Of a stretch of 39,520 nt of DNA, positions 8,898 through 17,068 are shown in pieces. The notes below the pieces were generated by a model. That model worked only from the letters and a program-made list of their open reading frames with translations. It ran no database searches and was not told the origin of the DNA. A program made the translations under genes and the position numbers. Source of the DNA: Tannerella sp. (GTDB taxonomy: Bacteria; Bacteroidota; Bacteroidia; Bacteroidales; Tannerellaceae); assembly GCF_030528505.1 (NCBI RefSeq), contig NZ_JAUMYS010000024.1, forward strand, positions 1 to 39,520, in the 5' to 3' direction. Numbering within the stretch: position 1 is the first letter of the stretch; every line of letters starts with the position of its first letter.

Positions 8898-10034
8898 TTA
8901 TTTACTTGCCTGCTGTGCGGATATGCCTGTATATCGCTCTCCTACGATTTGTACCTGATTGATTTTTTCGGTAAGTAATTGCAATTCGTCGGGAGCAAAT
9001 TCAAATTCGGCAGAAAGCATATTTTCGTACAAATGAGCCAGCTTTGTTGTTCCCGGAATCGGTACGATCCAAGGTTTTTGGGCTAGTAACCAAGCCAAAG
9101 CCACTTGCGCAACGGTCAGTCCCCGATGATCGCCGAATTCTTTGAGGAGATCGATCAACTTCCAATTCTCGATAATATTTGTCGGTTGATAACGAGGTAG
9201 CGCATGACGGTTATCGTTGTCGGGGTTAAATTTCGTTCGTTCGTTGATATACCCTGTGAGCAAAGCACGACTTAACGGGCTATACGGCACGAAACCGATG
9301 CCCAGTTCTTCACAAGTATGCAAGACTCCATTTGTTTCTACAATGCGCGTCATCAGCGAATATTCGCTCTGAATCGCTGTAACAGGCTGTGTCGAATGAG
9401 CTTTGCGTAAGGTTTCGGCATCAGCCTCGCTCATACCGAAATGAAGCACTTTTCCTTCGCTGATCAACTCTTTTACCGTTCCGGCCACCTCTTCAATGGG
9501 GACATTGGGGTCGACCCGATGCTGATAGAGCAAATCAATATAATCGGTTTGCAGGTTTTTAAGCGATTGTTCTACCACTTCACGGATACGCTTGGGACTG
9601 GAGTCTGTTCCTTCCGAAGGCCTGCCGTTTACAAACCCGAATTTCGTGGCGAGCACAACGTCTTTGCGAACCGTCTTTAGTGCTTTTCCCACCAAGGCCT
9701 CGTTCGTTTGCGGCCCATATGCTTCGGCCGTATCGAAGAAATTCTGTCCCCTGTCAACCGCCTGACGAAGCAATGTTTCCATCTTTTTCGGGTCCGGAAT
9801 AAAGCTGCGATGATAACTCATCCCCATACACCCCAAGCCAACAGCAGAAACGTCCAACGCATGTTTGCCGGTTCCCAAAGTCCGTTTCCGGATGCTTTCA
9901 CGAAGGTTCTCTTTGGCCGGAGATGGAGACTCGGCTTTTAAAGAGCAACTTGTCAAAGGAGCAGCGAATAACCCACCCGTCACGAGCGTTCCGAGCGCAA
10001 TAAATTCACGCCTGTTTAAATCGTTTGTTCTCAT
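8898..10034 (-). CDS. Tat-exported aldo/keto reductase, probable lipoprotein
   Basis: The 378-residue protein has a twin-arginine signal (NRREFIALG, residues 7-15) followed by a hydrophobic stretch and LTSCS near residue 30, which resembles a lipobox. The mature part is an aldo/keto reductase barrel with the catalytic tetrad visible: Asp and Tyr in FFDTAEAYGP, Lys in LATKFGF, His in LLYQHRVDP. The NADP-binding C-terminal segment is IPIPGTTKLAHLYEN. It resembles the YajO/YghZ-like group. Tat export fits a protein folded around its cofactor before transport. The likely operon partner is the exported flavodoxin at 8290-8856. Substrate unknown. Confidence 0.9.
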   Translation of the reverse strand: MRTNDLNRREFIALGTLVTGGLFAAPLTSCSLKAESPSPAKENLRESIRKRTLGTGKHALDVSAVGLGCMGMSYHRSFIPDPKKMETLLRQAVDRGQNFFDTAEAYGPQTNEALVGKALKTVRKDVVLATKFGFVNGRPSEGTDSSPKRIREVVEQSLKNLQTDYIDLLYQHRVDPNVPIEEVAGTVKELISEGKVLHFGMSEADAETLRKAHSTQPVTAIQSEYSLMTRIVETNGVLHTCEELGIGFVPYSPLSRALLTGYINERTKFNPDNDNRHALPRYQPTNIIENWKLIDLLKEFGDHRGLTVAQVALAWLLAQKPWIVPIPGTTKLAHLYENMLSAEFEFAPDELQLLTEKINQVQIVGERYTGISAQQASK

Positions 10035-10372
10035 TTTCTTCCTATTTAATTTGTATTACTTAAAATGTTTTCCATAAAAATCCGATAGTTTTTCTACAAT
10101 CTGCACCACATACTCCGGCTTCCAATACGTTTCGATATACCATCTTTTTCTATGTTATATAATTTCACGATACAAATATAGTCCGAATCATTCGTCATGT
10201 AAATAGACAAATTACGGATTCTTATACCACTTTTACGGAATGAAACCGTCTCGCACCAAAAAGATATGAATTGCCGATTTTTCTACCATATTTACCGATA
10301 AAAGAATATTTCTGTCGGAATCCGAAACAAAACAACTATTTTTGTAGAAATATTCATTTAGGAGAAAAACAT
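10035..10372. promoter_or_regulatory. Divergent promoter region between aldo/keto reductase and AraC regulator
   Basis: This 338-bp spacer holds no ORF I can support. Two candidate promoters point outward: TATATTTG on the minus strand at 10173-10180 (leader of about 130 nt for the reductase) and TATTTTTG on the plus strand at 10337-10344, 29 bp before the AraC ATG. The long A+T-rich stretch between them is the natural place for the regulator's operators; no clear paired half-sites were found. Confidence 0.5.
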
Positions 10373-11272
10373 ATGCGTACGATTCTGAATTTCGACACCA
10401 TCCATGAATACAATACATTTCTCGGTATTGAGACATTTCATCCTCTTATCAGTTCGATCGACTTTTCCAAAGTCGGGAAAGAGTTCAAACATGTACGTAA
10501 AAGATATGGTTTCTATTTCATCTTCCTGAAACAAGTTCAATGTGGAGATTTGATATACGGACGCCATCAATACGACTATCAGGAAGGGACGCTCGTGTTT
10601 ATCGGCCCCGGACAAGTTGCAGGCAAGGACGATACCGGCGAAGTTTTTCGGATGCAGGGCTGGGGACTGTGTTTTCATCCGGATTTGTTGCGCGGAACGG
10701 CTCTGGGACAAAAAATAAAAGACTATTCTTTCTTTTCGTATCAGTCGAATGAGTCGCTGCACATGTCAGAGCGAGAGAAACAGACTATCATCCACTGTTT
10801 TCAAGAAATTAAGGGAGAATTGGAACATTCGATCGACAAACACAGCAAATCGATTATCGTGGCAAATCTTGAAGTGATGCTCAATCATTGCCTTCGTTTT
10901 TACGACCGCCAATTTATCACGCGTGAAGACGTAAACAAAGGGATATTGTTCCGTTTCGAAGAAGAGATCAACCTATATTTCGATTCGAATAAAACACAAA
11001 CGATAGGCTTACCTTCCGTTCAATATTTTGCGGACAGGGTACGTTTGTCCGCCAATTATTTTGGCGATTTAATCAAGAAAGAAACAGGAAAGACGGCACA
11101 AGAATATGTGCAGTTGAAAATCATTGACAGAGCAAAGGATTTATTGTATAGCCCGGACAAATCCATCAACGAAATAGCGTATGCATTGGGTTTTAAGTAT
11201 CCTCATCATTTCAGCCGCATGTTTAAAAAGGTAGTCGGGATCTCACCAACGGAATACAGGGCCGCAAATTAG
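10373..11272 (+). CDS. AraC/XylS family transcriptional regulator
   Basis: The likely start is the ATG at 10373, which follows AGGAGA by a few bases and lies just after a TATTTTTG promoter element; upstream in-frame codons would overlap that promoter. It encodes 299 residues. The N-terminal half is a cupin-like sensor region (YGFYFIFLKQVQCGDLIYGR, then FIGPGQV). The C-terminal 100 residues form the double helix-turn-helix: YFADRVRLSANYFGDLIKK for the first and INEIAYALGFKYPHHFSRMF for the second, then GISPTEYR. It lies divergent from the reductase-flavodoxin pair, a typical arrangement for a regulator of its neighbours. The inducer is unknown; many relatives with such pairs respond to redox-active or aromatic compounds. 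Confidence 0.92.
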   Translation: MRTILNFDTIHEYNTFLGIETFHPLISSIDFSKVGKEFKHVRKRYGFYFIFLKQVQCGDLIYGRHQYDYQEGTLVFIGPGQVAGKDDTGEVFRMQGWGLCFHPDLLRGTALGQKIKDYSFFSYQSNESLHMSEREKQTIIHCFQEIKGELEHSIDKHSKSIIVANLEVMLNHCLRFYDRQFITREDVNKGILFRFEEEINLYFDSNKTQTIGLPSVQYFADRVRLSANYFGDLIKKETGKTAQEYVQLKIIDRAKDLLYSPDKSINEIAYALGFKYPHHFSRMFKKVVGISPTEYRAAN

Positions 11273-11374
11273 TTTCTTGGATTGAGAGAGAAGAACCTGA
11301 TATGATTGAGGGCAAATAGCTTCGGCGCAAAACACCCGAATCCACTCACCCCCCAACGATTTCAACCTTATCCG

Positions 11375-11947
11375 TCACGCTATTCCCGAGAAGCCCATAA
11401 AGGCCATGGCCAGCAAACCTGCCGTAATCAGTGCGATGGGCACTCCTTTCATGGCGGCGGGTACATTTGTACGGTCAAGCTGCTCGCGTATACCGGCAAA
11501 AATAACCAGTGCAAGCGCAAAACCGATTGCCGTAGCAACGGCATACACGATAGACTGTCCGAGATTATACTCTTTCTGGATGACGAGGATCGCCACACCA
11601 AGAATAGCACAGTTCGTCGTAATCAGTGGCAGGAATACACCGAGCGCCTGATAGAGCGACGGCGATACCTTTTTCAGAATGATTTCAACCATCTGTACCA
11701 ACGATGCGATGATCAGAATAAATACAATCGTTTGCAGGTAGCTAAGTCCGAACGCATCCAATATATATTTCTGAATCAGAAAAGTCACGATCGTCGCAAT
11801 CGTCATGACGAATGTAACGGCCATGCTCATGCCCAAAGCCGTATCGACTTTTTTAGAAACCCCCAGAAACGGACAAATACCGAGGAATTGTGACAACACC
11901 ACGTTGTTCACAAAAATAGCAGCGATAAAAATGAGAATATATTCCAT
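11375..11947 (-). CDS. rnfA: Rnf electron transport complex subunit A
   Basis: A 190-residue integral membrane protein with six hydrophobic segments. It has the family's hallmark NNVVLSQFLGICPFLGVSKK near the N-terminus and PLITTNCAILGVA around residue 107. RnfA and RnfE are inverted homologues that hold a membrane-embedded [2Fe-2S] cluster between them through these conserved Cys. It is the last gene of the rnf cluster, after a 20-bp gap from rnfE. Standard length (about 190). The 100-bp downstream gap runs tail-to-tail with the AraC gene; no strong terminator hairpin was seen. Confidence 0.96.
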   Translation of the reverse strand: MEYILIFIAAIFVNNVVLSQFLGICPFLGVSKKVDTALGMSMAVTFVMTIATIVTFLIQKYILDAFGLSYLQTIVFILIIASLVQMVEIILKKVSPSLYQALGVFLPLITTNCAILGVAILVIQKEYNLGQSIVYAVATAIGFALALVIFAGIREQLDRTNVPAAMKGVPIALITAGLLAMAFMGFSGIA

Positions 11948-11967
11948 ATATCGTAAGATTTGATGCG

Positions 11968-12549
11968 TTATTTTTTGAATCGATTCACGAATGCAATCAG
12001 ATATCCGAGAGCGATAAATGCGCCGGGAGCAAGGACAAAGAGCAATGCTCCATATTGCTCAGGAAAGATCGATAAGGCAAATACCTTTCCCGTACCGAGC
12101 AATTCACGGCAAATACCGAGCAACGTCAAAGCGATCGTGAATCCCAGCCCGATTCCAATTCCGTCGAAGCCGGACGAAACAATACCGTTTTTCGAAGCGA
12201 AGGCCTCCGCACGTCCGAGCACGATACAGTTCACCACAATCAGCGGAATAAACAGTCCGAGGCTCTTATACAAGTCAGGCAGGAAAGCCTGCATGCTCAT
12301 TTGCAGAATCGTCACGAACGACGCAATAACGACGATATACGCAGGAATACGCACTTCGTCGGGTATCAGTTTTTTGATGGCCGAGATAACGATATTCGAG
12401 CAAATCAGCACGAAGGTTGTTGCCAATCCCATACTCATACCGTTGATGGCCGATGAGGTCGTTGCCAATGTGGGACACATCCCCAACAACAGCACGAAAA
12501 TCGGATTTTCCGCGATGATACCGTTTTTGATGATTTTCAAATATTTCAT
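11968..12549 (-). CDS. rnfE: Rnf electron transport complex subunit E
   Basis: A 193-residue multi-pass membrane protein with the RnfE marks LLGMCPTLATTSSAINGMSMG (about 21-41) and VVNCIVLGRAEAFASKNG (about 108-125). The Cys residues correspond to the ligands of the membrane [2Fe-2S] cluster shared with RnfA. It passes electrons between the cytoplasmic and periplasmic flavins of the Rnf pump. It follows rnfG by 33 bp and precedes rnfA by 20 bp. Confidence 0.96.
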   Translation of the reverse strand: MKYLKIIKNGIIAENPIFVLLLGMCPTLATTSSAINGMSMGLATTFVLICSNIVISAIKKLIPDEVRIPAYIVVIASFVTILQMSMQAFLPDLYKSLGLFIPLIVVNCIVLGRAEAFASKNGIVSSGFDGIGIGLGFTIALTLLGICRELLGTGKVFALSIFPEQYGALLFVLAPGAFIALGYLIAFVNRFKK

Positions 12550-12582
12550 TGTCCGTTATATTTGATATTTAACATACTGCAT

Positions 12583-13206
12583 TTATTCTTCCGGCTCTTT
12601 CGATGTAGCTCCGCTCGTTCCGTCGGCATCATGACCGTTATAAGCCGCATATGCACGAGCAACGGCTTCGAGAAAAGCACGCGACGAAATGGTCGCTGCC
12701 GTAATGGCATCCACATCGCCTCCGTCTTTCGATACGGTCGGAGCGCCGTTCTTCATGTCGCGTCCGATGATACTCTGCTTATTTTTGTCCGCACGGAACC
12801 ATTCATCCATTTTCGATCCCAGTCCCGGGGTTTCGTTATGCTCGAGGATCGAATAATTGACGATTTTATGGTCGGCATCAAACCCAACCATGATACGAAT
12901 CATCCCGCTAAAACCGTTTTTCGTGTAACTTTCGATGGCGGCGCCGACCGACTCTCCGCCTTTCTTAGCCGGATAAACAACAAGCGAATCGCCTTCGGCC
13001 AGTCCGACTTTGAATAGCTCTTCCGTCGGATTATTATCGAACTCCGGCGCCACATTCTTGATGGCCGTCTGCAATGCGGCGGCTTTCGACTCGGCAATTT
13101 TTACCTCCGTCAACTTATTGGCTGCCGACAAAGCCAGCCCTGCCACAAGGCAGATACAAGTCAGCGACAACACGATCGTAAGAAATGTAGATTTCAGCTT
13201 TTCCAT
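12583..13206 (-). CDS. rnfG: Rnf electron transport complex subunit G (FMN-binding)
   Basis: The 207-residue protein has one N-terminal membrane anchor (about 8-28: FLTIVLSLTCICLVAGLAL) and a periplasmic FMN-binding domain. The usual covalent flavin site of RnfG and NqrC is Asp-x-x-[ST]-Gly-Ala-Thr; here the equivalent place reads DAITAATISSR (about residue 167), with Ala for Gly. A canonical SGATS sits at the extreme C-terminus in DGTSGATSKEPEE. Either may be the ApbE-modified threonine. It overlaps nothing and lies 2 bp after rnfD, suggesting translational coupling. Confidence 0.93.
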   Translation of the reverse strand: MEKLKSTFLTIVLSLTCICLVAGLALSAANKLTEVKIAESKAAALQTAIKNVAPEFDNNPTEELFKVGLAEGDSLVVYPAKKGGESVGAAIESYTKNGFSGMIRIMVGFDADHKIVNYSILEHNETPGLGSKMDEWFRADKNKQSIIGRDMKNGAPTVSKDGGDVDAITAATISSRAFLEAVARAYAAYNGHDADGTSGATSKEPEE

Positions 13207-13208
13207 GC

Positions 13209-14165
13209 TTATTTACCTCCGAAATGTTTAGGTTTGAAGTATGTATTGATGAGTGGAGTCAGTCCGTTCATAATCAGGATCGAGAAAGACATCCCTTCGG
13301 GATAGGCTCCGAAGATGCGAATCAGCACCGTCAACACGCCGATACCGATACCGTAAACCACCGTTCCGTTTTTGGTCATGGGCGAAGTAACATAATCTGT
13401 GGCCATAAACACGGCACCAAGCATCAGACCGCCCGAAGTGAGGTGAATCAGCGGATGGTTCACCGGCGTCGGATTGAAAAGATACAAGATCCCCGTGAAA
13501 ACGGCTACCGTCAGAAGAATCGTCACCGGGATATGCCATGTGATGATTTTTCGGAACAGCATATAAGCGAACCCGATAAGCAACGCGATTTCACTCATCT
13601 CACCGAGGCTTCCGCCGGTCAGTCCGATAGCAGCCTGCCCCGCATCGGCAAAATCTTTGCTGTAATGAATCAGCGACAAGGTCGTAGCGCCTGTTTGAGC
13701 GTCCATATACGTCATCGGCAGCATGTCGGCAACAGGCCATGTGGTCATCTGCGCCGGAAACGAGATCAGCAGGAACACACGCCCTACCAATGCCGGGTTG
13801 AAGATATTGTTACCCAGCCCGCCGAACGACATTTTACCAACCCCGATCGCGAACAATGCCCCGAGGATAATGATCCACACAGGCAGATTCGACGGCAGGT
13901 TGAACGCCAGCAATACGCCCGTCAGAATGGCTGATCCGTCGCCGATGGTCGGTTCTTTTTTATAGAAATATTTCTGAATAAGATACTCGGCAAGCACACA
14001 CGACACGACAGACACGAGCGTTACAATCAAAGCCCCCAAACCGAAGCAGTAGAGCGAGACGAGAAATGCCGGCACAAGCGCAATGAGCACGCCGTACATA
14101 TTCTTGCCAATCGAATCGCCGCTATGAACATGAGGCGACGGAGAAACGATCAATGTTGAGTTCAT
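13209..14165 (-). CDS. rnfD: Rnf electron transport complex subunit D
   Basis: A 318-residue polytopic membrane protein of the NqrB/RnfD family, with about nine hydrophobic segments. Conserved stretches: SPHVHSGDSIGKNMYG at the N-terminus, KEPTIGDGSAILTGVLLAF (about 70-88), FNPALVGRVFLLISFP (about 123) and the covalent FMN site DAQTGATTLS (about 155-164). ATDYVTSPMTKNG near residue 255 is the RnfD signature close to the ion path. It carries part of the electron chain and probably the ion channel. Lies 42 bp after rnfC and 2 bp before rnfG. Confidence 0.96.
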   Translation of the reverse strand: MNSTLIVSPSPHVHSGDSIGKNMYGVLIALVPAFLVSLYCFGLGALIVTLVSVVSCVLAEYLIQKYFYKKEPTIGDGSAILTGVLLAFNLPSNLPVWIIILGALFAIGVGKMSFGGLGNNIFNPALVGRVFLLISFPAQMTTWPVADMLPMTYMDAQTGATTLSLIHYSKDFADAGQAAIGLTGGSLGEMSEIALLIGFAYMLFRKIITWHIPVTILLTVAVFTGILYLFNPTPVNHPLIHLTSGGLMLGAVFMATDYVTSPMTKNGTVVYGIGIGVLTVLIRIFGAYPEGMSFSILIMNGLTPLINTYFKPKHFGGK

Positions 14166-14207
14166 TTATATTTATCTTGTTAATTTGTACAATATTCGAT
14201 CGGGATC

Positions 14208-15536
14208 TTACTTCTTTCTCGACCGCATGATCCCCATCACGGTCGTTTTACCTATACGAATGTAATCGAGCAACGGACGGTAAGCCGGACACGTATAACT
14301 GCACGATCCGCATTCGATACAGTCGACTACGTAATTTTCTTCCGCTTCGTCCCACGCCTTGTAAAGGGTAAGATTCATCAGCAGGTTAGGCGCCAGTCCC
14401 ATCGGGCAGACATTGACACACTTGGCGCAACGTATACAGTCGCGCATGGGCTTACGTACCGACTCCGCTTTCGTCATCAACAACACACCGGAACTACCTT
14501 TCATCACCGGGATATCGGCGCTGATCATCGTACGTCCCATCATCGGGCCTCCTCCGATAATCTTACCGGTATCTTCGGGCATGCCGCCGGCCGCTTCGAT
14601 TAACGTACGGATCGGCGTACCGATACGCGCAAGGAAATTGGCCGGGCGGCCAACACTTTTTCCCGTAACCGTGATGACGCGTTCAATGAGCGGCTTATTC
14701 TTCTGAACAGCTTCATACACTGCATAAACCGTACCCACGTTCTGCACTACGGCGCCGACCGAGATCGGCAAAGCTCCGCTCTTGACCTGACGACGTATCA
14801 CGGCATCGATAAGCTGCTTTTCTCCTCCTTGCGGATATTTCATTTTCAACGACATGACTTCAATGCCATTGTGCGATGCCGCCAGTTTCTTCAGCAAGCG
14901 GATCGCGTCGGGCTTATTGCTCTCGATACCGATGACGGCCCGACGAACGTCGATAGCTTTCATCAGAATACTCGTCCCGATGATAATTTGTTCGCCTTTC
15001 TCCAGCATCAACGCATGATCGGACGTAAGGTATGGTTCACATTCCACGGCATTGATGATCAGGAGTTCGGCTTTACTTCCCGGAGGAGGCGAAAGTTTGA
15101 TCTGCGTGGGGAATGTAGCCCCACCCATACCGACAATGCCGGCATCGGCAATTTTGCCTACGATCTCTTTGGCCGAAAGCGTACATTCTCTGACAATCGT
15201 CTCGTCGCAATCGATACCCGGCTCCCATTCGTCGCCTTCGACGTTGATATAGACGGCCGGCTTGGGCAAGCCTGCCCCGTCGATCATCGTATCGACTTTC
15301 GCCACCGTCCCCGAAACGGACGAATGTACATTAGCCGAAACGAATCCCGATGCTTTTCCGATCAATGTGCCGACCTTCACTTTATCACCTTTGGCAACAA
15401 CGGCCTCCGCCGGTGCGCCGATATGCTGGCCTAACGGTATGACCACCGCAGCCGTCGGTGCGATCGTTTCTATCGGACGTCCTGCCGACAGCTTGTTTCC
15501 TGATGGATGAATCCCTCCAATTCGAAAGGTGTACAT
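14208..15536 (-). CDS. rnfC: Rnf electron transport complex subunit C
   Basis: The 442-residue protein starts MYTFRIGGIHPSGNK. An N-terminal barrel-sandwich domain precedes an NADH/FMN-binding Rossmann-like domain with GIVGMGGATFPTQIKLSPPP (about 132-151) and NAVECEPYLTSDHALML. Near the C-terminus it has two [4Fe-4S] motifs, CIRCAKCVNVCP (about 368) and CIECGSCSYTCP (about 407). RnfC is the cytoplasmic NAD+-reactive subunit of the ferredoxin:NAD oxidoreductase. It lies 9 bp after rnfB. Length and motifs are standard. Confidence 0.97.
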   Translation of the reverse strand: MYTFRIGGIHPSGNKLSAGRPIETIAPTAAVVIPLGQHIGAPAEAVVAKGDKVKVGTLIGKASGFVSANVHSSVSGTVAKVDTMIDGAGLPKPAVYINVEGDEWEPGIDCDETIVRECTLSAKEIVGKIADAGIVGMGGATFPTQIKLSPPPGSKAELLIINAVECEPYLTSDHALMLEKGEQIIIGTSILMKAIDVRRAVIGIESNKPDAIRLLKKLAASHNGIEVMSLKMKYPQGGEKQLIDAVIRRQVKSGALPISVGAVVQNVGTVYAVYEAVQKNKPLIERVITVTGKSVGRPANFLARIGTPIRTLIEAAGGMPEDTGKIIGGGPMMGRTMISADIPVMKGSSGVLLMTKAESVRKPMRDCIRCAKCVNVCPMGLAPNLLMNLTLYKAWDEAEENYVVDCIECGSCSYTCPAYRPLLDYIRIGKTTVMGIMRSRKK

Positions 15537-15545
15537 ATAGAATCG

Positions 15546-16445
15546 TTAATTGTTAGTTGTCAATGATGTTTCCGGAACGCTCGCTGCGGGCTGAGGCGTC
15601 GGCTTAGATGTCGGGGCAGGCGCTTCTTTTTCTTTACGCGGCGGGAAATTGAGCTCGTGAATTGCCCCTGTCGGACAGACGGCCACACATTTACGACACA
15701 AACGGCATTTCGTATCGTCGATATAAGCCAAGTTATTCGTCACCGTAATCGCTTCGAACGGACATTCTTTTTTACATTTTGAACACCCGATACAAGCATT
15801 CGAACAAGCTTTCCGCGCAACCCCTCCCTTATCCTTATTCATACAAGACACGAAGATACGGCGCGACTTCGGCCCTTTCTTACGCAATTCGATGATATTT
15901 TTCGGACAGGCTTTCACACAAGCGCCACATGCCACACATTTATCTTCGACTACTTCGGGAAGCAGGGTCACCGGATTCATATGTATGGCATCGAAATCGC
16001 AGGCATCGACACAATCGCCAAATCCGAGACATCCGAAAGAGCATCCTGTTTCACCGCTGTATAACGCGGCTGCGATGGCACAGCTGCGGGCACCGTCGTA
16101 CCGGTTTGTACGCGGACGCGCTTCGCATGTACCGTTGCATCGCACGACCGCGATTTTAGGCACACTCTCGCCCGCATCTTTCCCCATAATGGAAGCCACC
16201 TGCTTCATCACATCGGCTCCTCCGACGGGGCAAAACAACCCTTCGAGCGACTCGGCTTTAAAACAAGCATTGGCAAAGCCGCCACATCCCGGGAAACCGC
16301 ATCCGCCGCAATTCGCGCCCGGTAGTGCATTTTGTATCTGTCCGATGCGCGGGTCTTCGTGCACCTCGAACTTTTTTGATACCGCGAATAAAATGAGGGC
16401 TGCAACAGCGCCTACTACTCCTAATAGAATAACTGCTATATACAT
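15546..16445 (-). CDS. rnfB: Rnf electron transport complex subunit B (ferredoxin-like)
   Basis: The 299-residue protein has one N-terminal membrane helix (about 2-22), then the Fe-S domain NCGGCGFPGCGGFANACF (about 46-63). After that come several ferredoxin motifs: CSFGCLGFGDCVDACDFDAI, CVACGACVKACP, CIGCSKCKKECP and CRLCRKCVAVCP. The last 30 residues are a Pro/Ala/Thr-rich tail. RnfB accepts electrons from soluble ferredoxin. The ATG overlaps the stop of the upstream RseC-type gene by one base (TAATG), so the two are translationally coupled. Length is typical of Bacteroidota RnfB. Confidence 0.96.
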   Translation of the reverse strand: MYIAVILLGVVGAVAALILFAVSKKFEVHEDPRIGQIQNALPGANCGGCGFPGCGGFANACFKAESLEGLFCPVGGADVMKQVASIMGKDAGESVPKIAVVRCNGTCEARPRTNRYDGARSCAIAAALYSGETGCSFGCLGFGDCVDACDFDAIHMNPVTLLPEVVEDKCVACGACVKACPKNIIELRKKGPKSRRIFVSCMNKDKGGVARKACSNACIGCSKCKKECPFEAITVTNNLAYIDDTKCRLCRKCVAVCPTGAIHELNFPPRKEKEAPAPTSKPTPQPAASVPETSLTTNN

Positions 16446-16894
16446 TATATATAATTAATTACAGGATCACCAACGGAAGCGGCTTTCGAAACCGTAAATG
16501 AAAATCGCTTATTTATCTTATTACGCAATAAATAGATCAAAATGTAGTAAGGGAAAAGAAAGGCCAGCCCGGCGAGTCCGCCAATGCCTTCGTCACCCGT
16601 CAGTTGGATACCGGCAAATACAACCGTGACAACCAGAAAAAACGGAAGCACAAAAGCGAGTACGACCGCCTGCATGCCCATGGATGACTGTACTGACACA
16701 ATCACCTCTTCGCCCGGTTCAAACAAGGTGCCATGGGGTGCAGTCGCCTCGATTATTTTTTCAGCCTTATCCGAAGCCAGACAAGCCGACTGCGCATGAC
16801 ATGCGCTACATGCGCTCTGCTGCTCTATACGGACGAATACCGTATTGTTTTCGATATTCTTCACGATACCACGATGTTGAATAAATTTCACCAT
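16445..16894 (-). CDS. rseC: RseC/SoxR-reducing system family protein
   Basis: I take the ATG at 16894 as the start, giving 149 residues; the longer reading from a TTG at 16936 would begin inside the promoter element at 16934-16941. The N-terminal domain has four Cys in SACSACHAQSACLA (about residues 26-39), then two membrane helices (VVLAFVLPFFLVVTVVFAGI and LAGLAFLFPYYILIYLL). RseC-like proteins occur with Rsx/Rnf complexes and help to set their redox state, for example keeping SoxR reduced in E. coli. Here it opens the rnf operon. The link to SoxR is not supported, as no soxR is seen in the window. Confidence 0.87.
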   Translation of the reverse strand: MVKFIQHRGIVKNIENNTVFVRIEQQSACSACHAQSACLASDKAEKIIEATAPHGTLFEPGEEVIVSVQSSMGMQAVVLAFVLPFFLVVTVVFAGIQLTGDEGIGGLAGLAFLFPYYILIYLLRNKINKRFSFTVSKAASVGDPVINYI

Positions 16895-16933
16895 AAAGTC
16901 ATCAAATTGCAATGTCGAGTTTGCAAATCGCGG

Positions 16934-16941
16934 CAAAAGTA
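16934..16941 (-). promoter_or_regulatory. Putative promoter of the rseC-rnfBCDGEA operon
   Basis: TACTTTTG on the minus strand fits TAnnTTTG and lies 39 bp upstream of the preferred rseC ATG, for a leader of roughly 30 nt. A GTTG 18 bp further upstream is a partial -33 match. It is the only good candidate ahead of the seven-gene unit. Confidence 0.55.
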
Positions 16942-17068
16942 ATCAAAAAAAGATAAACACAACACCCCAAAATGATATTTTTTGTTAAATGTTACATGGC
17001 GACATTTCGGAAACAACAAGATCACCTTTTTTTCAAGAAAAAAAGCGAAACATGCCAGTCGGTATAAG

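Noticed and set aside
16895-16936. N-terminal extension of the RseC-type protein from a TTG at 16936
   Set aside because: The extension overlaps the promoter element at 16934-16941 and adds residues not seen in the family; the ATG at 16894 is preferred.
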